From assembly GCF_900114015.1 (NCBI RefSeq), contig NZ_FORN01000021.1:1-64000 (forward strand): DNA of 64,000 nt, read 5' to 3'. Position 1 is the first letter of the stretch. Every line of letters starts with the position of its first letter. The position numbers were made by a program, and so were the translations under genes. Below the pieces are notes generated by a model. The model saw only the letters and a program-made list of their open reading frames with translations. It was not told the origin of the DNA and did not search any database. Source of the DNA: Caulobacter sp. UNC279MFTsu5.1 (GTDB lineage Bacteria; Pseudomonadota; Alphaproteobacteria; Caulobacterales; Caulobacteraceae). Positions 16,796-24,994 of this stretch are shown here, one piece after another.

Positions 16796-16805
16796 ACGCA
16801 CGGTA

Positions 16806-17798
16806 TTAGCTCTTGGCCGGATCCGGCTGCGTATTGGCCGGGCGCTTGGCCCCGGCCACGGCGCCGGGTTTCATGAACTTCACCAGCACCCGCTGACCGA
16901 TCAGGAACGGCGTGCCGTCCGCGCTGATCACCACCTCGACCACCCGGGCGTCGGTGCGCTCGGACGGGTCGTCCGACTGCAGCTTGCGGGCCCCGAACAC
17001 CGCGGCGCGACGCAGGACCTTGCCGGTGTAGACCTTGGTCTGGTCGGCCTCGGGGATGATCTCGACAGACTGGCCGAGGGTGACGAAAGGGATGGCCGAC
17101 TCGCTGATCTCGGCGCGGACGATGCGGGCCGTCTGCGGCTCCAGGTCGAACATCGGGGTGACGTTCAGCGACGAGGCGCCGGCTCCAGGATTGGCGTACC
17201 GGCGAGCGATGCGGCCGTTCGCCGGGGCGCGGATGATCGTCAGTTCCTGGTTGTACCGGGCCTGGTTCAGCTGGGCGGCATAGACCCCGATGGCGGCGCG
17301 TTGGGCGGCCAGATCGGCGTCGGCCTTGGCCACGGCGTCGCGGGCCTGATCCAGCTTCTGGGCGGCGACGAAGTTGGAGGTGGTCAGGGTCTGCAGGCGC
17401 GCCAGTTCGCGCTCGGCGCTGCGGCGCTGGACCTCGATGACGGCGATCTGCGAACGCGCCTGGGCCAGGTTGGCGGCGGAGGTCTCGGCGGCCAGGCGCG
17501 CGTCGTCGTCCTCCTGCTTGGCCAGCACCTGGCCCTTGGTCACGACGTCGCCTTCCTGGACCAGCACCTCGCGGATGATGCCCTGACGGCGGGCGGCCAC
17601 CTGAATAACCCCGCCCTCGACGTCGGCCTTGCCGTCGGCCACCGCCTGATAGGGCGTGGCCGGCGCGGCGGCGGCGATCGCCGCCATCTTGGCCTTCTTG
17701 GTCTTGGCCTGACCGCTCATCACGAAGAAGACCGAGACGAGGGTGAGAACGATCAGAATGACGACCCAGAAAGAGGGACGGCGAAGCAGGGCGGGCAT
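16806..17798 (-). CDS. HlyD/MacA-type periplasmic adaptor of an ABC exporter
   Basis: A 330-residue membrane-fusion protein: a short cytoplasmic tail, one TM helix (about 8-28, FWVVILIVLTLVSVFFVMSG), a biotinyl-lipoyl half motif (GGVIQVAARRQGIIREVLVQEGDVVTKGQVLA), then a coiled-coil hairpin (SAANLAQARSQIAVIEVQRRSAERELARL). A second lipoyl half follows (TIIRAPANGRIARRYANPG), with beta-barrel and membrane-proximal domains last. It is the last gene of a three-gene unit, permease-ATPase-adaptor, as in DevBCA or MacAB-like systems. An outer-membrane partner such as TolC is not in the window. Confidence 0.88.
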   Translation of the reverse strand: MPALLRRPSFWVVILIVLTLVSVFFVMSGQAKTKKAKMAAIAAAAPATPYQAVADGKADVEGGVIQVAARRQGIIREVLVQEGDVVTKGQVLAKQEDDDARLAAETSAANLAQARSQIAVIEVQRRSAERELARLQTLTTSNFVAAQKLDQARDAVAKADADLAAQRAAIGVYAAQLNQARYNQELTIIRAPANGRIARRYANPGAGASSLNVTPMFDLEPQTARIVRAEISESAIPFVTLGQSVEIIPEADQTKVYTGKVLRRAAVFGARKLQSDDPSERTDARVVEVVISADGTPFLIGQRVLVKFMKPGAVAGAKRPANTQPDPAKS

Positions 17799-17803
17799 GG
17801 AAC

Positions 17804-18583
17804 TCAGGCTCCGATCAGGGGGCGATCGCTCGACACGGTGGTCGAGGCGGAGGTAACGCGACGGTCGTCGAGAATGCGGCCGTCTTCGATGTGGATCACG
17901 CGGTCGGCGAAGGTTTCCAGGCGCGGATCGTGAGTGACGCAGATCACCGCAGCCCCGTGCTCCTTGGCGGCGCGGTGCAGCAGCCTGGTGACGACCTGGC
18001 CGTTCTCGCCGTCGAGGGCCGAGGTCGGCTCGTCGGCGAACAGCAGCTTGGGCTGCTTGGCCAGGGCGCGGGCGATGGCGACGCGTTGCTTCTCCCCGCC
18101 TGACAGCTCAGCCGGCTTCTGGTTCATCCGCTTGCCCAGGCCCACCTCTTCCAGCGCGGTCACGGCCATAGCGCGAGCCTTGTCCGGGCTGTGACCCTGG
18201 TACTTCAGCACCGTGGTCACCTGCTGCAACGCGCTGAGGGCCGGGAACAGGTTGAAGCCCTGGAAGATGAAGCCGCAGTTATCGAGGCGGAAGCGGTCCA
18301 GCTTGCCGGCGCTCAGGCCCTTGGGACGCCCGTCGGGACCGCCCCAGAGGTCGACGCTTAAGGCCTCCACCTTGCCGGCGTCGGGCCGCAGCAGGCCCGA
18401 GAGGCAAGCCACCAGGGTCGATTTGCCTGAGCCCGAGGGACCCATGACCATGGTCACGTCGCCGTGCAGGGCGTCGAAATCGACGTCCTTGAGCACTTCG
18501 ATGTAGGTGCGCCCGGTCTTGAAGCGCTTGTTCAGGCCTTTGGCGACGACAGCGCGCTTGCCTGCAGGAAAAGAGACGCTCAT
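17804..18583 (-). CDS. ABC transporter ATP-binding protein (MacB/DevA type)
   Basis: A 259-residue ATPase of the LolD/MacB/DevA group. Walker A is GPSGSGKST and the Q-loop Gln is in [18 protein letters not shown]. The signature is [32 protein letters not shown], including Walker B, and the H-loop is [21 protein letters not shown]. The start codon overlaps the permease stop (ATGA), and the adaptor begins 5 nt after its stop. It powers mechanotransmission by the FtsX-like permease rather than true channel transport, judging by the family. Confidence 0.93.
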   Translation of the reverse strand: MSVSFPAGKRAVVAKGLNKRFKTGRTYIEVLKDVDFDALHGDVTMVMGPSGSGKSTLVACLSGLLRPDAGKVEALSVDLWGGPDGRPKGLSAGKLDRFRLDNCGFIFQGFNLFPALSALQQVTTVLKYQGHSPDKARAMAVTALEEVGLGKRMNQKPAELSGGEKQRVAIARALAKQPKLLFADEPTSALDGENGQVVTRLLHRAAKEHGAAVICVTHDPRLETFADRVIHIEDGRILDDRRVTSASTTVSSDRPLIGA

Positions 18584-19740
18584 CGCAGCAGGTCCGCCGG
18601 TTGGCTTTTCTTGAGGATGCCCAAGGCCATCAGCCCCGAGAGCACGGAGATCAGGATCAGGAACACGGCCACGCCGATGACGATCGGAATCGGGAAACTC
18701 ATCGGCACGCCATTGGACTTGGCTAGCAGGGTGACGCCGAACACCAGCACGGCCGTGGCCGCCAGGCCGGCCACGCCGGTCCAGAAGCCCAGCTCGATGA
18801 CGACCATGCGCAGCGAGCCCATCGAGACGCCCAGGGCGCGCAGGGCGGCGAACTCCTTGATGTTGGCCAGGATCGCGCCGCGCAGGGTCTGGGAGGTGAT
18901 GCCCACGCCGATGAACAGGCCCAGGATCAGCGACGAGATCAGCATGATGCCGATGAAGCTCTCCTTCATCATCGCCCCGTCATTGGCGTCCGACAGCTCC
19001 TGGCGGGTCCAGGCGCGATATTTCTTTTCGGAGCTGGCGTTGAGTTGGTCGCGCACCCGTTCGGCCATTTCGGGGTGCTTGATGCGGATCATCAGCGGGC
19101 CCACGCGGCTGCCGTTCGAAGCCTGGCCCAGCAGGCGCAGGGTGTCGCGCGAAATGACGATCGTCGGCTGCATCATGTTGGGATAGCCGTCGAGGATATA
19201 GCGGACATGGACGGTCTGGCCGTTGATCGCGGCGGTGTCGCCGACCTTCTTGATCCCCAGCTTGGCCATGCCCGTCCGGTCGATCGCCACGGCGTAGGGC
19301 TCGAGCAGGGCGATGCGAATGTTTTCGTTGTAGTCCTTGGGCCAAGTCACGGAGTCCGAGCGCGGATCGACCGCCGAGGTCTGGATCCATTCGCGCACCT
19401 GCTTCTTGCCCGGCGCGGGGACGTTGGTCCAAAGCCCGTTGCCGCCATCGAGATCGGCGACCTCGGTGACCTCGGGATGCATGTACATCTGGGCCATGAC
19501 GCGGCGCGGCAGGCCGCTGCCGCCGTTCATCAGGCTCTCGGCCTTGGGGCCCAGCACCATGATGTCCGCTGGGGATCGGTCGATGGTGGCGGTGAAGCCC
19601 TTGCCTATGCCGGTAAACATGCCGACCTGCGCCAGGACCAGCAGGCCCGCGAACGCCAGGGCGACCACGGCCGCCATGTACCGGCGCCACTCGTACAACA
19701 GTGTGGCCAAGGCCAACGACATGCTCGCAACGCTCCCCAA
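18580..19740 (-). CDS. ABC exporter permease, FtsX/DevC type
   Basis: A 386-residue permease with an N-terminal helix (about 20-42, YMAAVVALAFAGLLVLAQVGMF), a large extracytoplasmic domain (about 45-265) and three C-terminal helices bearing the FtsX domain (GVGITSQTLRGAILANIKEFAALRALGVS). This is DevC/MacB topology without a fused ATPase. First gene of the unit. In cyanobacteria DevBCA exports glycolipids; the substrate here is unknown. An alternative start, MSLALATL at 19722, is equally plausible. Confidence 0.88.
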   Translation of the reverse strand: MGSVASMSLALATLLYEWRRYMAAVVALAFAGLLVLAQVGMFTGIGKGFTATIDRSPADIMVLGPKAESLMNGGSGLPRRVMAQMYMHPEVTEVADLDGGNGLWTNVPAPGKKQVREWIQTSAVDPRSDSVTWPKDYNENIRIALLEPYAVAIDRTGMAKLGIKKVGDTAAINGQTVHVRYILDGYPNMMQPTIVISRDTLRLLGQASNGSRVGPLMIRIKHPEMAERVRDQLNASSEKKYRAWTRQELSDANDGAMMKESFIGIMLISSLILGLFIGVGITSQTLRGAILANIKEFAALRALGVSMGSLRMVVIELGFWTGVAGLAATAVLVFGVTLLAKSNGVPMSFPIPIVIGVAVFLILISVLSGLMALGILKKSQPADLLR

Positions 19741-19933
19741 ATCCAGGGTTGCAGCAATGCCCGGCGAACTTCAAGCGGCCAAGTTAAATCGGAGTAAGGC
19801 GCCCAAGCAGGGGCCATCGGCGGCCCGACGATCCGGATCGTCGCAAGGCGCTTGCGTCGCGCCCCCCATTCATAGTCATTTGGTCCCTTGGCTGCGTCGC
19901 GGGGGCGCGTCGCTCATTTGGGGTCCTTCCGTC

Positions 19934-21217
19934 TTGATCTTCCTTCCCGAGAACGTCCAGGCCCTGGCGGGCGTGGCGCTGATCCTCGGCCTTTGCTGGC
20001 TGGTGTCCGAGAACCGCAAGCGCTTCCCGCTGGTGCTGGCCGTCTGCGCGATCGCCATCCAGCTGATCCTGGTCTTCGTGCTGTTCCGGCTGCCGGCCAT
20101 GCGCGACGCCCTGCAGGGCGTGAACGGCGCTGTCGAGGGGCTGGCCTCGTCGACCCAGGCGGGCACCAACTTCGTGTTCGGCTACCTGTCGGGCACCACG
20201 CCGCCCTATGCCGAGACCAATCCGGGGGCCGGCTTCCTGTTCGCCTTCCGTGTCATGCCGGTGATCCTGGTGGTCTGCGCCCTGTCGGCCCTGCTGTGGC
20301 ACTGGGGCATCCTGAAGTGGCTGGCCAAGGGGCTGGGCTTCCTGTTCCAGAAGACCCTGGGCCTGCGCGGCCCGCCCGCTCTCGCGACCGCCGCCACCAT
20401 CTTCATGGGCCAGATCGAGGGGCCGATCTTCATCCGCGCCTATCTGGAACGCCTGACCCGCTCGGAGCTGTTCATGCTGATCGCGGTCGGCATGGCCTGC
20501 GTCTCCGGCTCGACCATGGTGGCCTACGCCACCATCCTGCACGACGTGCTGCCCAACGCCGCCGCCCACGTGCTGGCCGCCTCGCTGATCTCGGCCCCGG
20601 CCGGGGTGCTGCTGGCCCGGATCATGGTGCCCGGCGACCCCAGCGAGAAGTCCGACGACCTGGACCTGGCCGAGGGCGACAAGACCTATGGCAGCTCGAT
20701 CGACGCGGTCATGAAGGGCACCACCGACGGCCTGCAGATCGCCCTCAACGTCGGCGCCACCCTGATCGTGTTCATCGCCCTGGCCACCATGGTCGACAAG
20801 ATCCTGTTCGCCCTGCCGATGGTGGGCGGCGAACACCTGAGCATCGCCCGCATCCTGGGCGTGATCTTCTCGCCGCTGGCCTGGGCGATGGGCGTGCCTT
20901 GGAAGGAAGCCGGCGCGGCCGGCGGCCTGCTGGGCGTCAAGCTGATCCTGACCGAGTTCACCGCCTTCATCCAGATGGCCAAGACCGGCCCGGAGCTGCT
21001 GGACCCGCGCACCCGGATCATCATGACCTACGCCCTGTGCGGCTTCGCCAACATCGGCTCGGTGGGCATGAACGTCGCCGGCTTCTCGGTGCTGGTGCCC
21101 AACCGCCGGCAGGAGGTGCTGGGCCTGGTCTGGAAGGCGATGATGGCCGGCTTCCTGGCCACCTGCCTGACCGGTTCGCTGATCGGCCTGATGCCGCGGG
21201 CCTGGTTCGGGCTCTAA
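19934..21217 (+). CDS. concentrative nucleoside transporter, NupC/CNT family
   Basis: A 427-residue proton- or sodium-coupled nucleoside permease in the inner membrane. About 8-9 helices are visible, with family motifs: GFLFAFRVMPVILVVCALSAL, GQIEGPIFIRAYL (the substrate-site GQ-E segment), ASLISAPAGVLLARIM, the TEFTAFIQM Glu, and YALCGFANIGSVG. The start is uncertain: no ATG or GTG sits well, so I take the TTG at 19934 (LIFLPENVQALAGV), which matches the family N-terminus. Single gene, divergent from the ABC exporter. Confidence 0.88.
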   Translation: MIFLPENVQALAGVALILGLCWLVSENRKRFPLVLAVCAIAIQLILVFVLFRLPAMRDALQGVNGAVEGLASSTQAGTNFVFGYLSGTTPPYAETNPGAGFLFAFRVMPVILVVCALSALLWHWGILKWLAKGLGFLFQKTLGLRGPPALATAATIFMGQIEGPIFIRAYLERLTRSELFMLIAVGMACVSGSTMVAYATILHDVLPNAAAHVLAASLISAPAGVLLARIMVPGDPSEKSDDLDLAEGDKTYGSSIDAVMKGTTDGLQIALNVGATLIVFIALATMVDKILFALPMVGGEHLSIARILGVIFSPLAWAMGVPWKEAGAAGGLLGVKLILTEFTAFIQMAKTGPELLDPRTRIIMTYALCGFANIGSVGMNVAGFSVLVPNRRQEVLGLVWKAMMAGFLATCLTGSLIGLMPRAWFGL

Positions 21218-21249
21218 ACACCTTTTCTTCCGCCGCGGAACCGAAGCAT

Positions 21250-21272
21250 CCTCCCGGTCAAAAGCCGGGAGG
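21250..21272 (+). promoter_or_regulatory. hairpin covering the Shine-Dalgarno of the GST gene
   Basis: A perfect 8-bp stem CCTCCCGG-TCAAAAG-CCGGGAGG. Its 3' arm is the ribosome binding site of the TTG-started GST gene at 21281. It may instead be the nupC terminator, but the U-tract after it is poor. Confidence 0.5.
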
Positions 21273-21280
21273 ATTTCCTT

Positions 21281-21898
21281 TTGAAGCTCTACGACAGCCG
21301 CCGCGCGCCCAATCCCCGCCGCGTGCGCTGGTTCATGGCCGAGAAGGGGATCGAGGACATCGAGGTCGTCGACATCGACATCTTCGGCGGCCAGCACCGC
21401 ACGTCCGAATACCTGGCCAAGGCCGGCCTGCCCAACGTGCCCGCCCTGGAGATGGACGACGGCCGGACCATCACCGAGTCGGTGGCCATCTGCCGCTACC
21501 TGGAAGCGCTCTATCCCGAGCCCAACCTGTTCGGCGAGGATCCTTGCGAGTCCGCGGTGATCGAGATGTGGACGCGCCGCGCCGAGATGATGGTCGCCAC
21601 CCCGCTGATGATGCTGGTGCGCCACAGCCACCCGGCCCTGGCGGCCATCGAGACCCAGCTCCCCGAGATCGCCGCCGCCAACCGGGCCATGGCCGAGAAG
21701 GGCTTGAAGATGCTCGACCGTAGCCTGGCCGACAGCGAATTCATCGCCTGCGAGCGGCTGACCATCGCCGATATCCTGGCGGCGACCGGTCTCGATTTCG
21801 CCCGCATGGCGCGGTTCCGCCCGGATCCGGAGCTGGTCAACGTCAAGCGCTGGCTGGAGGGCATGATGGCCCGGCCGGCGGCGAAGGCGGGGGTGTAG
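21281..21898 (+). CDS. glutathione S-transferase family protein
   Basis: A 205-residue cytosolic GST. Its thioredoxin-like N-domain (about 1-80) carries the glutathione-binding LPNVPALEMDDGRTITESVAI block (cis-Pro in NVPAL, E-S in TESVAI). The helical C-domain has LTIADILAATGLDFARM, the N-capping box. It starts with TTG (LKLYDSRRAPNPRRVRWF), with GGGAGGA upstream. The catalytic Ser/Cys/Tyr near the N-terminus is probably Ser6. Substrate unknown. It is just downstream of nupC, but a hairpin separates them. Confidence 0.9.
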   Translation: MKLYDSRRAPNPRRVRWFMAEKGIEDIEVVDIDIFGGQHRTSEYLAKAGLPNVPALEMDDGRTITESVAICRYLEALYPEPNLFGEDPCESAVIEMWTRRAEMMVATPLMMLVRHSHPALAAIETQLPEIAAANRAMAEKGLKMLDRSLADSEFIACERLTIADILAATGLDFARMARFRPDPELVNVKRWLEGMMARPAAKAGV

Positions 21899-21899
21899 G

Positions 21900-22349
21900 T
21901 CAGCGCGGCCTGATCTTCTTGATCACCCCGGAAAAGTTCAGCATTGGCGATCCGCCTGTCGACACCAGCCCGCGCACGAACAGCAACGAGCCGCCGGCCT
22001 TGGTGACCTCGCCGGTCGATTCCACCAGGTCGCCGGCCTTGGCCGGACCCAGGAACTCGCCGTTCAGGCTGACGGTCACGGCCCGCACGTCCTTCAGGTG
22101 CGCCCACGAAATCGAGAACAGCGAATAGTCGGCGAAGGTCATCATGCAGCCGCCATGCATGAAGCCGCCGCCGTTCATGTGGCGGGTTTCGGCGCGGAAG
22201 GCGTTGCGGATCACGCCGTTTTCCTCCCGAAAGTAGAACGGCCCGGTCTGGTCCTCGAAGGCGTCCATGCCCGCCCAGGTGCGCCAGCCGGCCCATTCGC
22301 CGTCGGTCACCAGCTTGGGCCCGTCCCAGATCTCGTTGCCGCCGTCCAT
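21900..22349 (-). CDS. PaaI-type hotdog thioesterase
   Basis: A 149-residue hotdog-fold acyl-CoA thioesterase. The core matches the PaaI family: NGGGFMHGGCMMTFADYSLF, with HGG at the helix start and the acidic Asp in FADY. GEFLGPAKAGDLVESTGEVTKAGGSLLFVRG and a final NFSGVIKKIRPR strand follow. The start at 22349 (MDGGNEIWDGP) is preferred over the upstream ATG for context. It is convergent with the GST gene; stop codons are 1-2 nt apart. Substrate not determinable. Confidence 0.85.
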   Translation of the reverse strand: MDGGNEIWDGPKLVTDGEWAGWRTWAGMDAFEDQTGPFYFREENGVIRNAFRAETRHMNGGGFMHGGCMMTFADYSLFSISWAHLKDVRAVTVSLNGEFLGPAKAGDLVESTGEVTKAGGSLLFVRGLVSTGGSPMLNFSGVIKKIRPR

Positions 22350-22494
22350 GTTCCGCCCCTTCGTTGTCTTTGAGGACCTAAGGCCCGGCGGCGAAGCGCG
22401 CAAGTCGGCGCGGACCAGGCGCTGTCAGCAACAATCGGCGTGACGATCCGTAGGTGCGCCGTGCACAGTCCGGGCGACTCGGCGGGAGGGGCTC

Positions 22495-23352
22495 ATGGCG
22501 GTTGGAAAGTGGATGGCGCGGATCGCGGCGGGGATCGTCGCGCTGATGCTGGCGGGTCCGGCCTGGGCCGGCGTGATGTCGCCGTTCGAGTTCCGGCTGG
22601 AGCTGCGCGACGCCATCCACCGGATGTCGCCGAAGGCCAGGATCGAGATGGTCGGCGACGACACGCTGCGCGTCTTTCCGCCTGGATCCAAGCCCGACGA
22701 CGGGGTCTCATTGTTCATCGGCAACGCCTATCAGCGCTATCTGAACAAGCCCGAGCAACTGGAGACCATCGTCGGCCAGATGGCGCGGTCGGCGCTGGGC
22801 GACAACGATCTGGCTGCGGTCACCCCGGAAAGCCTGGTCGTGCTGATCCGGCCCATGGACTACGTGACCCAGCCCGGCGCCGAGAACTTCAAGCTGCTGA
22901 CGCGGCCGTTCGCGGGCGACTTCATCGAGATCGTCGCCGTCGACGGGGAGGAAACCTTCACGATGACGCCCGCCGACAAGATCATGCCGCTGTTCCCCGA
23001 CGTGGCGGCGGCCTGGGCGCGGGCCGAGGCCAACACGCGCGCCAAGATGGGACGCATGGAGATCGAGACCCTGGAGCCCGGGGTCTGGACGATCACCAAC
23101 GAGAGCAGTCTGGCTTTAAACTTCGTCACCCAGCCCGAGACCTGGAAGATCCACGGCGTGACCATGACCGGCGATCCGGTCGCCGTCTTCTCGCAGCGCA
23201 ATCTCTTGCTGCTGGCCGACGGCGGGGATAAGGACCGGCTGGAACGCGTCGCGATGTTCGTCGATCAAATCGCCGGCGACCCCGAAATCATCTCCACGAC
23301 CATGTTCATCCGTCACGACGGCGTCTGGTCGGTGCTCGAGCGAAAACCATGA
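22495..23352 (+). CDS. DUF1444/YtpQ-like protein with a signal peptide
   Basis: A 285-residue protein. The N-terminus is a Sec signal (MAVGKWMARIAAGIVALMLAGPAWAG). The rest resembles the YtpQ/DUF1444 family, with SLFIGNAYQRYLNKPEQLETIV (the N-x-Y-x-x-Y core) and VVLIRPMDYV. Cytoplasmic in Bacillus, the family is exported here, which is worth noting. The stop overlaps the start of the DUF3253 gene (ATGA). GTG or ATG alternatives exist, but 22495 gives the complete signal. Function unknown. Confidence 0.72.
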   Translation: MAVGKWMARIAAGIVALMLAGPAWAGVMSPFEFRLELRDAIHRMSPKARIEMVGDDTLRVFPPGSKPDDGVSLFIGNAYQRYLNKPEQLETIVGQMARSALGDNDLAAVTPESLVVLIRPMDYVTQPGAENFKLLTRPFAGDFIEIVAVDGEETFTMTPADKIMPLFPDVAAAWARAEANTRAKMGRMEIETLEPGVWTITNESSLALNFVTQPETWKIHGVTMTGDPVAVFSQRNLLLLADGGDKDRLERVAMFVDQIAGDPEIISTTMFIRHDGVWSVLERKP

Positions 23353-23642
23353 CCACCCCGATCCAAGACACCATCCTCTCGCAACTGGCCGCCGTGGCCG
23401 CCGGCAAGTCCATCGATCCGATGTCGGTCGCCAAGGCCATCGAGCCCGAGCGCTGGCAGCGCGTGCTGGGCCACGTGCGGACCAACGCCGTCGAGCTGGC
23501 CCGCGAGGGCAAGATCGTCATTCTGCGCCACAACAAGCCGGTGAATCCGGAGAAGTTCCGCGGCGTCTACCGGCTGCGCCTGCGCCAGGAAGGCGATCCG
23601 ACCAGCTTCGAGGAGGCGGCGGACGAGGGCGGCGAGGAATAG
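23349..23642 (+). CDS. DUF3253 family protein
   Basis: A 97-residue protein matching the winged-helix-like DUF3253 pattern: IQDTILSQLAAVAAGKSIDPMSVAKAI, ERWQRVLGHVRTNAVELAREGKIVILRHNKPVNPEKFRGVYRL. The short acidic tail is typical. Its ATG overlaps the upstream stop, so it is coupled to the YtpQ-like gene. The family is small and uncharacterised, and the fold suggests nucleic-acid binding. Confidence 0.8.
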   Translation: MTTPIQDTILSQLAAVAAGKSIDPMSVAKAIEPERWQRVLGHVRTNAVELAREGKIVILRHNKPVNPEKFRGVYRLRLRQEGDPTSFEEAADEGGEE

Positions 23643-23716
23643 CCCCGGTCACCTAAGTCTTGAATTAAAACCCAACCCGTGGACCTATGAGGGGAACTCA
23701 TAAGGGAGGGTCCGCC

Positions 23717-24352
23717 ATGATCGTCTACGGCTCGTCGTTGTCGCCCTATGTGCGCAAGACCCTAGCCTTCGGGGCCGAGAAGGGGCTGACGCTGGAGAAC
23801 AAGGTCTCGCGGCCTGGCGAGCCGGATCCCGACTTCCTGGCCTGCAGTCCGTTCCGCAAGATTCCCGGGTTCAAGGACGGCGACTTCCTGATCTCGGACT
23901 CCTCGGCGATCATCACCTATCTGGAAGCTCTGCACCCCGAGCCGAACCTGATCCCGCCGGACCCGCGCAACCGGGCGCGGGCGGTGTGGTTCGAGGAGTT
24001 CGCCGACACCCTCGTGGTCGCCGCCGCCGGGCCGCTGTTCTTCAACCGCATCGTCGGCCCGCGCTTCATGGGCAAGACCGGCGACGAGGGCGTCTGCCTG
24101 AAGGCCGAGCGCGAGACGATCCCGCCGCTGCTGGACTATCTCGAACGCACGGTTCCCGACGGCGGCGGCTTCCTGCTGGAGGACCGCATCACCCTGGCGG
24201 ACATCGCCGTGGCCAGCCCGTTCGCCAATCTCGGCCACCTGGGCTTCGACCTGTCGGCCTGGCCTCGGACCCGGGCCTATGCCGAGGCGATCCTGGCCCG
24301 GCCGTCGTTCGCCGGACTGATCGCCAGGGAAAAACGCCTGCTGGCCGCCTAG
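23717..24352 (+). CDS. glutathione S-transferase family protein
   Basis: A 211-residue GST. The N-domain begins MIVYGSSLSPYVRKTLAFGAEKG, with Ser6-Ser8 as candidate catalytic residues and the SPYV motif seen in zeta/beta-like classes. KIPGFKDGDFLISDSSAIITYLEALHPEPNLIP is the G-site, with cis-Pro in KIPGF and DSSAI. The C-domain has EDRITLADIAVASPFANLGHLGF. The start follows GGGAGGG at about 9 nt; an upstream in-frame ATG is less likely. It is unlike the other GST at 21281 in sequence. Confidence 0.9.
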   Translation: MIVYGSSLSPYVRKTLAFGAEKGLTLENKVSRPGEPDPDFLACSPFRKIPGFKDGDFLISDSSAIITYLEALHPEPNLIPPDPRNRARAVWFEEFADTLVVAAAGPLFFNRIVGPRFMGKTGDEGVCLKAERETIPPLLDYLERTVPDGGGFLLEDRITLADIAVASPFANLGHLGFDLSAWPRTRAYAEAILARPSFAGLIAREKRLLAA

Positions 24353-24406
24353 GCGCCGCGCTTGGTCGCGCTTGTCGGGCGGCGGCGGGCCTCCTAACTG
24401 CACGCC

Positions 24407-24994
24407 ATGCCGCTGGATGCTCTCCTCGCCGACATCGCCGCCTGCCGGGCCTGCGCGCCGTACCTGCCGCATGCGCCCAGGCCGGTGGTGCGGGTCAGCC
24501 CGGCGACCCGCCTGCTGATCTGCGGCCAGGCGCCGGGCCGGCTGGTGCACGAGACCGGCCTGCCGTTCAACGACCCGTCCGGAAACCGCCTGCGCGACTG
24601 GATGGGGATCGACCGCGAGACCTTCTACGGCCGCCAGGAGATCGGCGTGGCGGCCATGGCCTTCTGCTTTCCCGGGACCAACCCCAAGGGCGGCGACTAT
24701 CCGCCGCCGGCCCGCTGCGCCGCCCTGTGGCGGCCTCAGCTGCTGGCCGCCTTGCCCAGGGTCGAGCTGACCCTGCTGGTCGGGAGCCATGCCCAGGCCT
24801 GGGCGTTGGGGGAACGGATGAAGGCCAGCATGACCGACACCGTCGCCGCCTGGCGCGACCATATCGACGCGGGCGTCCTGCCCCTGCCGCACCCGTCGTG
24901 GCGCAACACCGGCTGGTTCAAGCGCAACCCGTGGTTCGAGGCCGAGGTCGCGCCCTATCTTCGCCGCCGAGTGGCGGGCATTCTGGCGTCATGA
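24407..24994 (+). CDS. uracil-DNA glycosylase-like protein
   Basis: A 195-residue member of the UDG superfamily. The N-terminus has CxxC (ACRACAPYL), as in iron-sulfur types. GQAPGRLVHETGLPFNDPSGNRLRDWMG corresponds to the catalytic water-activating motif I region, ending with LPLPHPSWRNTGWFKRNPWFE (the HPS motif). The first motif is GQAPG rather than GEAPG or GQDP. Probable role: uracil or damaged-base removal. Its stop overlaps the start of the hydrolase gene (ATGA). Cytoplasmic. Confidence 0.8.
   Translation: MPLDALLADIAACRACAPYLPHAPRPVVRVSPATRLLICGQAPGRLVHETGLPFNDPSGNRLRDWMGIDRETFYGRQEIGVAAMAFCFPGTNPKGGDYPPPARCAALWRPQLLAALPRVELTLLVGSHAQAWALGERMKASMTDTVAAWRDHIDAGVLPLPHPSWRNTGWFKRNPWFEAEVAPYLRRRVAGILAS

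Noticed and set aside
19784..21631. Roughly 600-codon open frame opposite the nucleoside permease
   Set aside because: Composition (Gly, Ala, Arg, His) is that of antisense to a GC-rich membrane gene, and there is no start context or domain.
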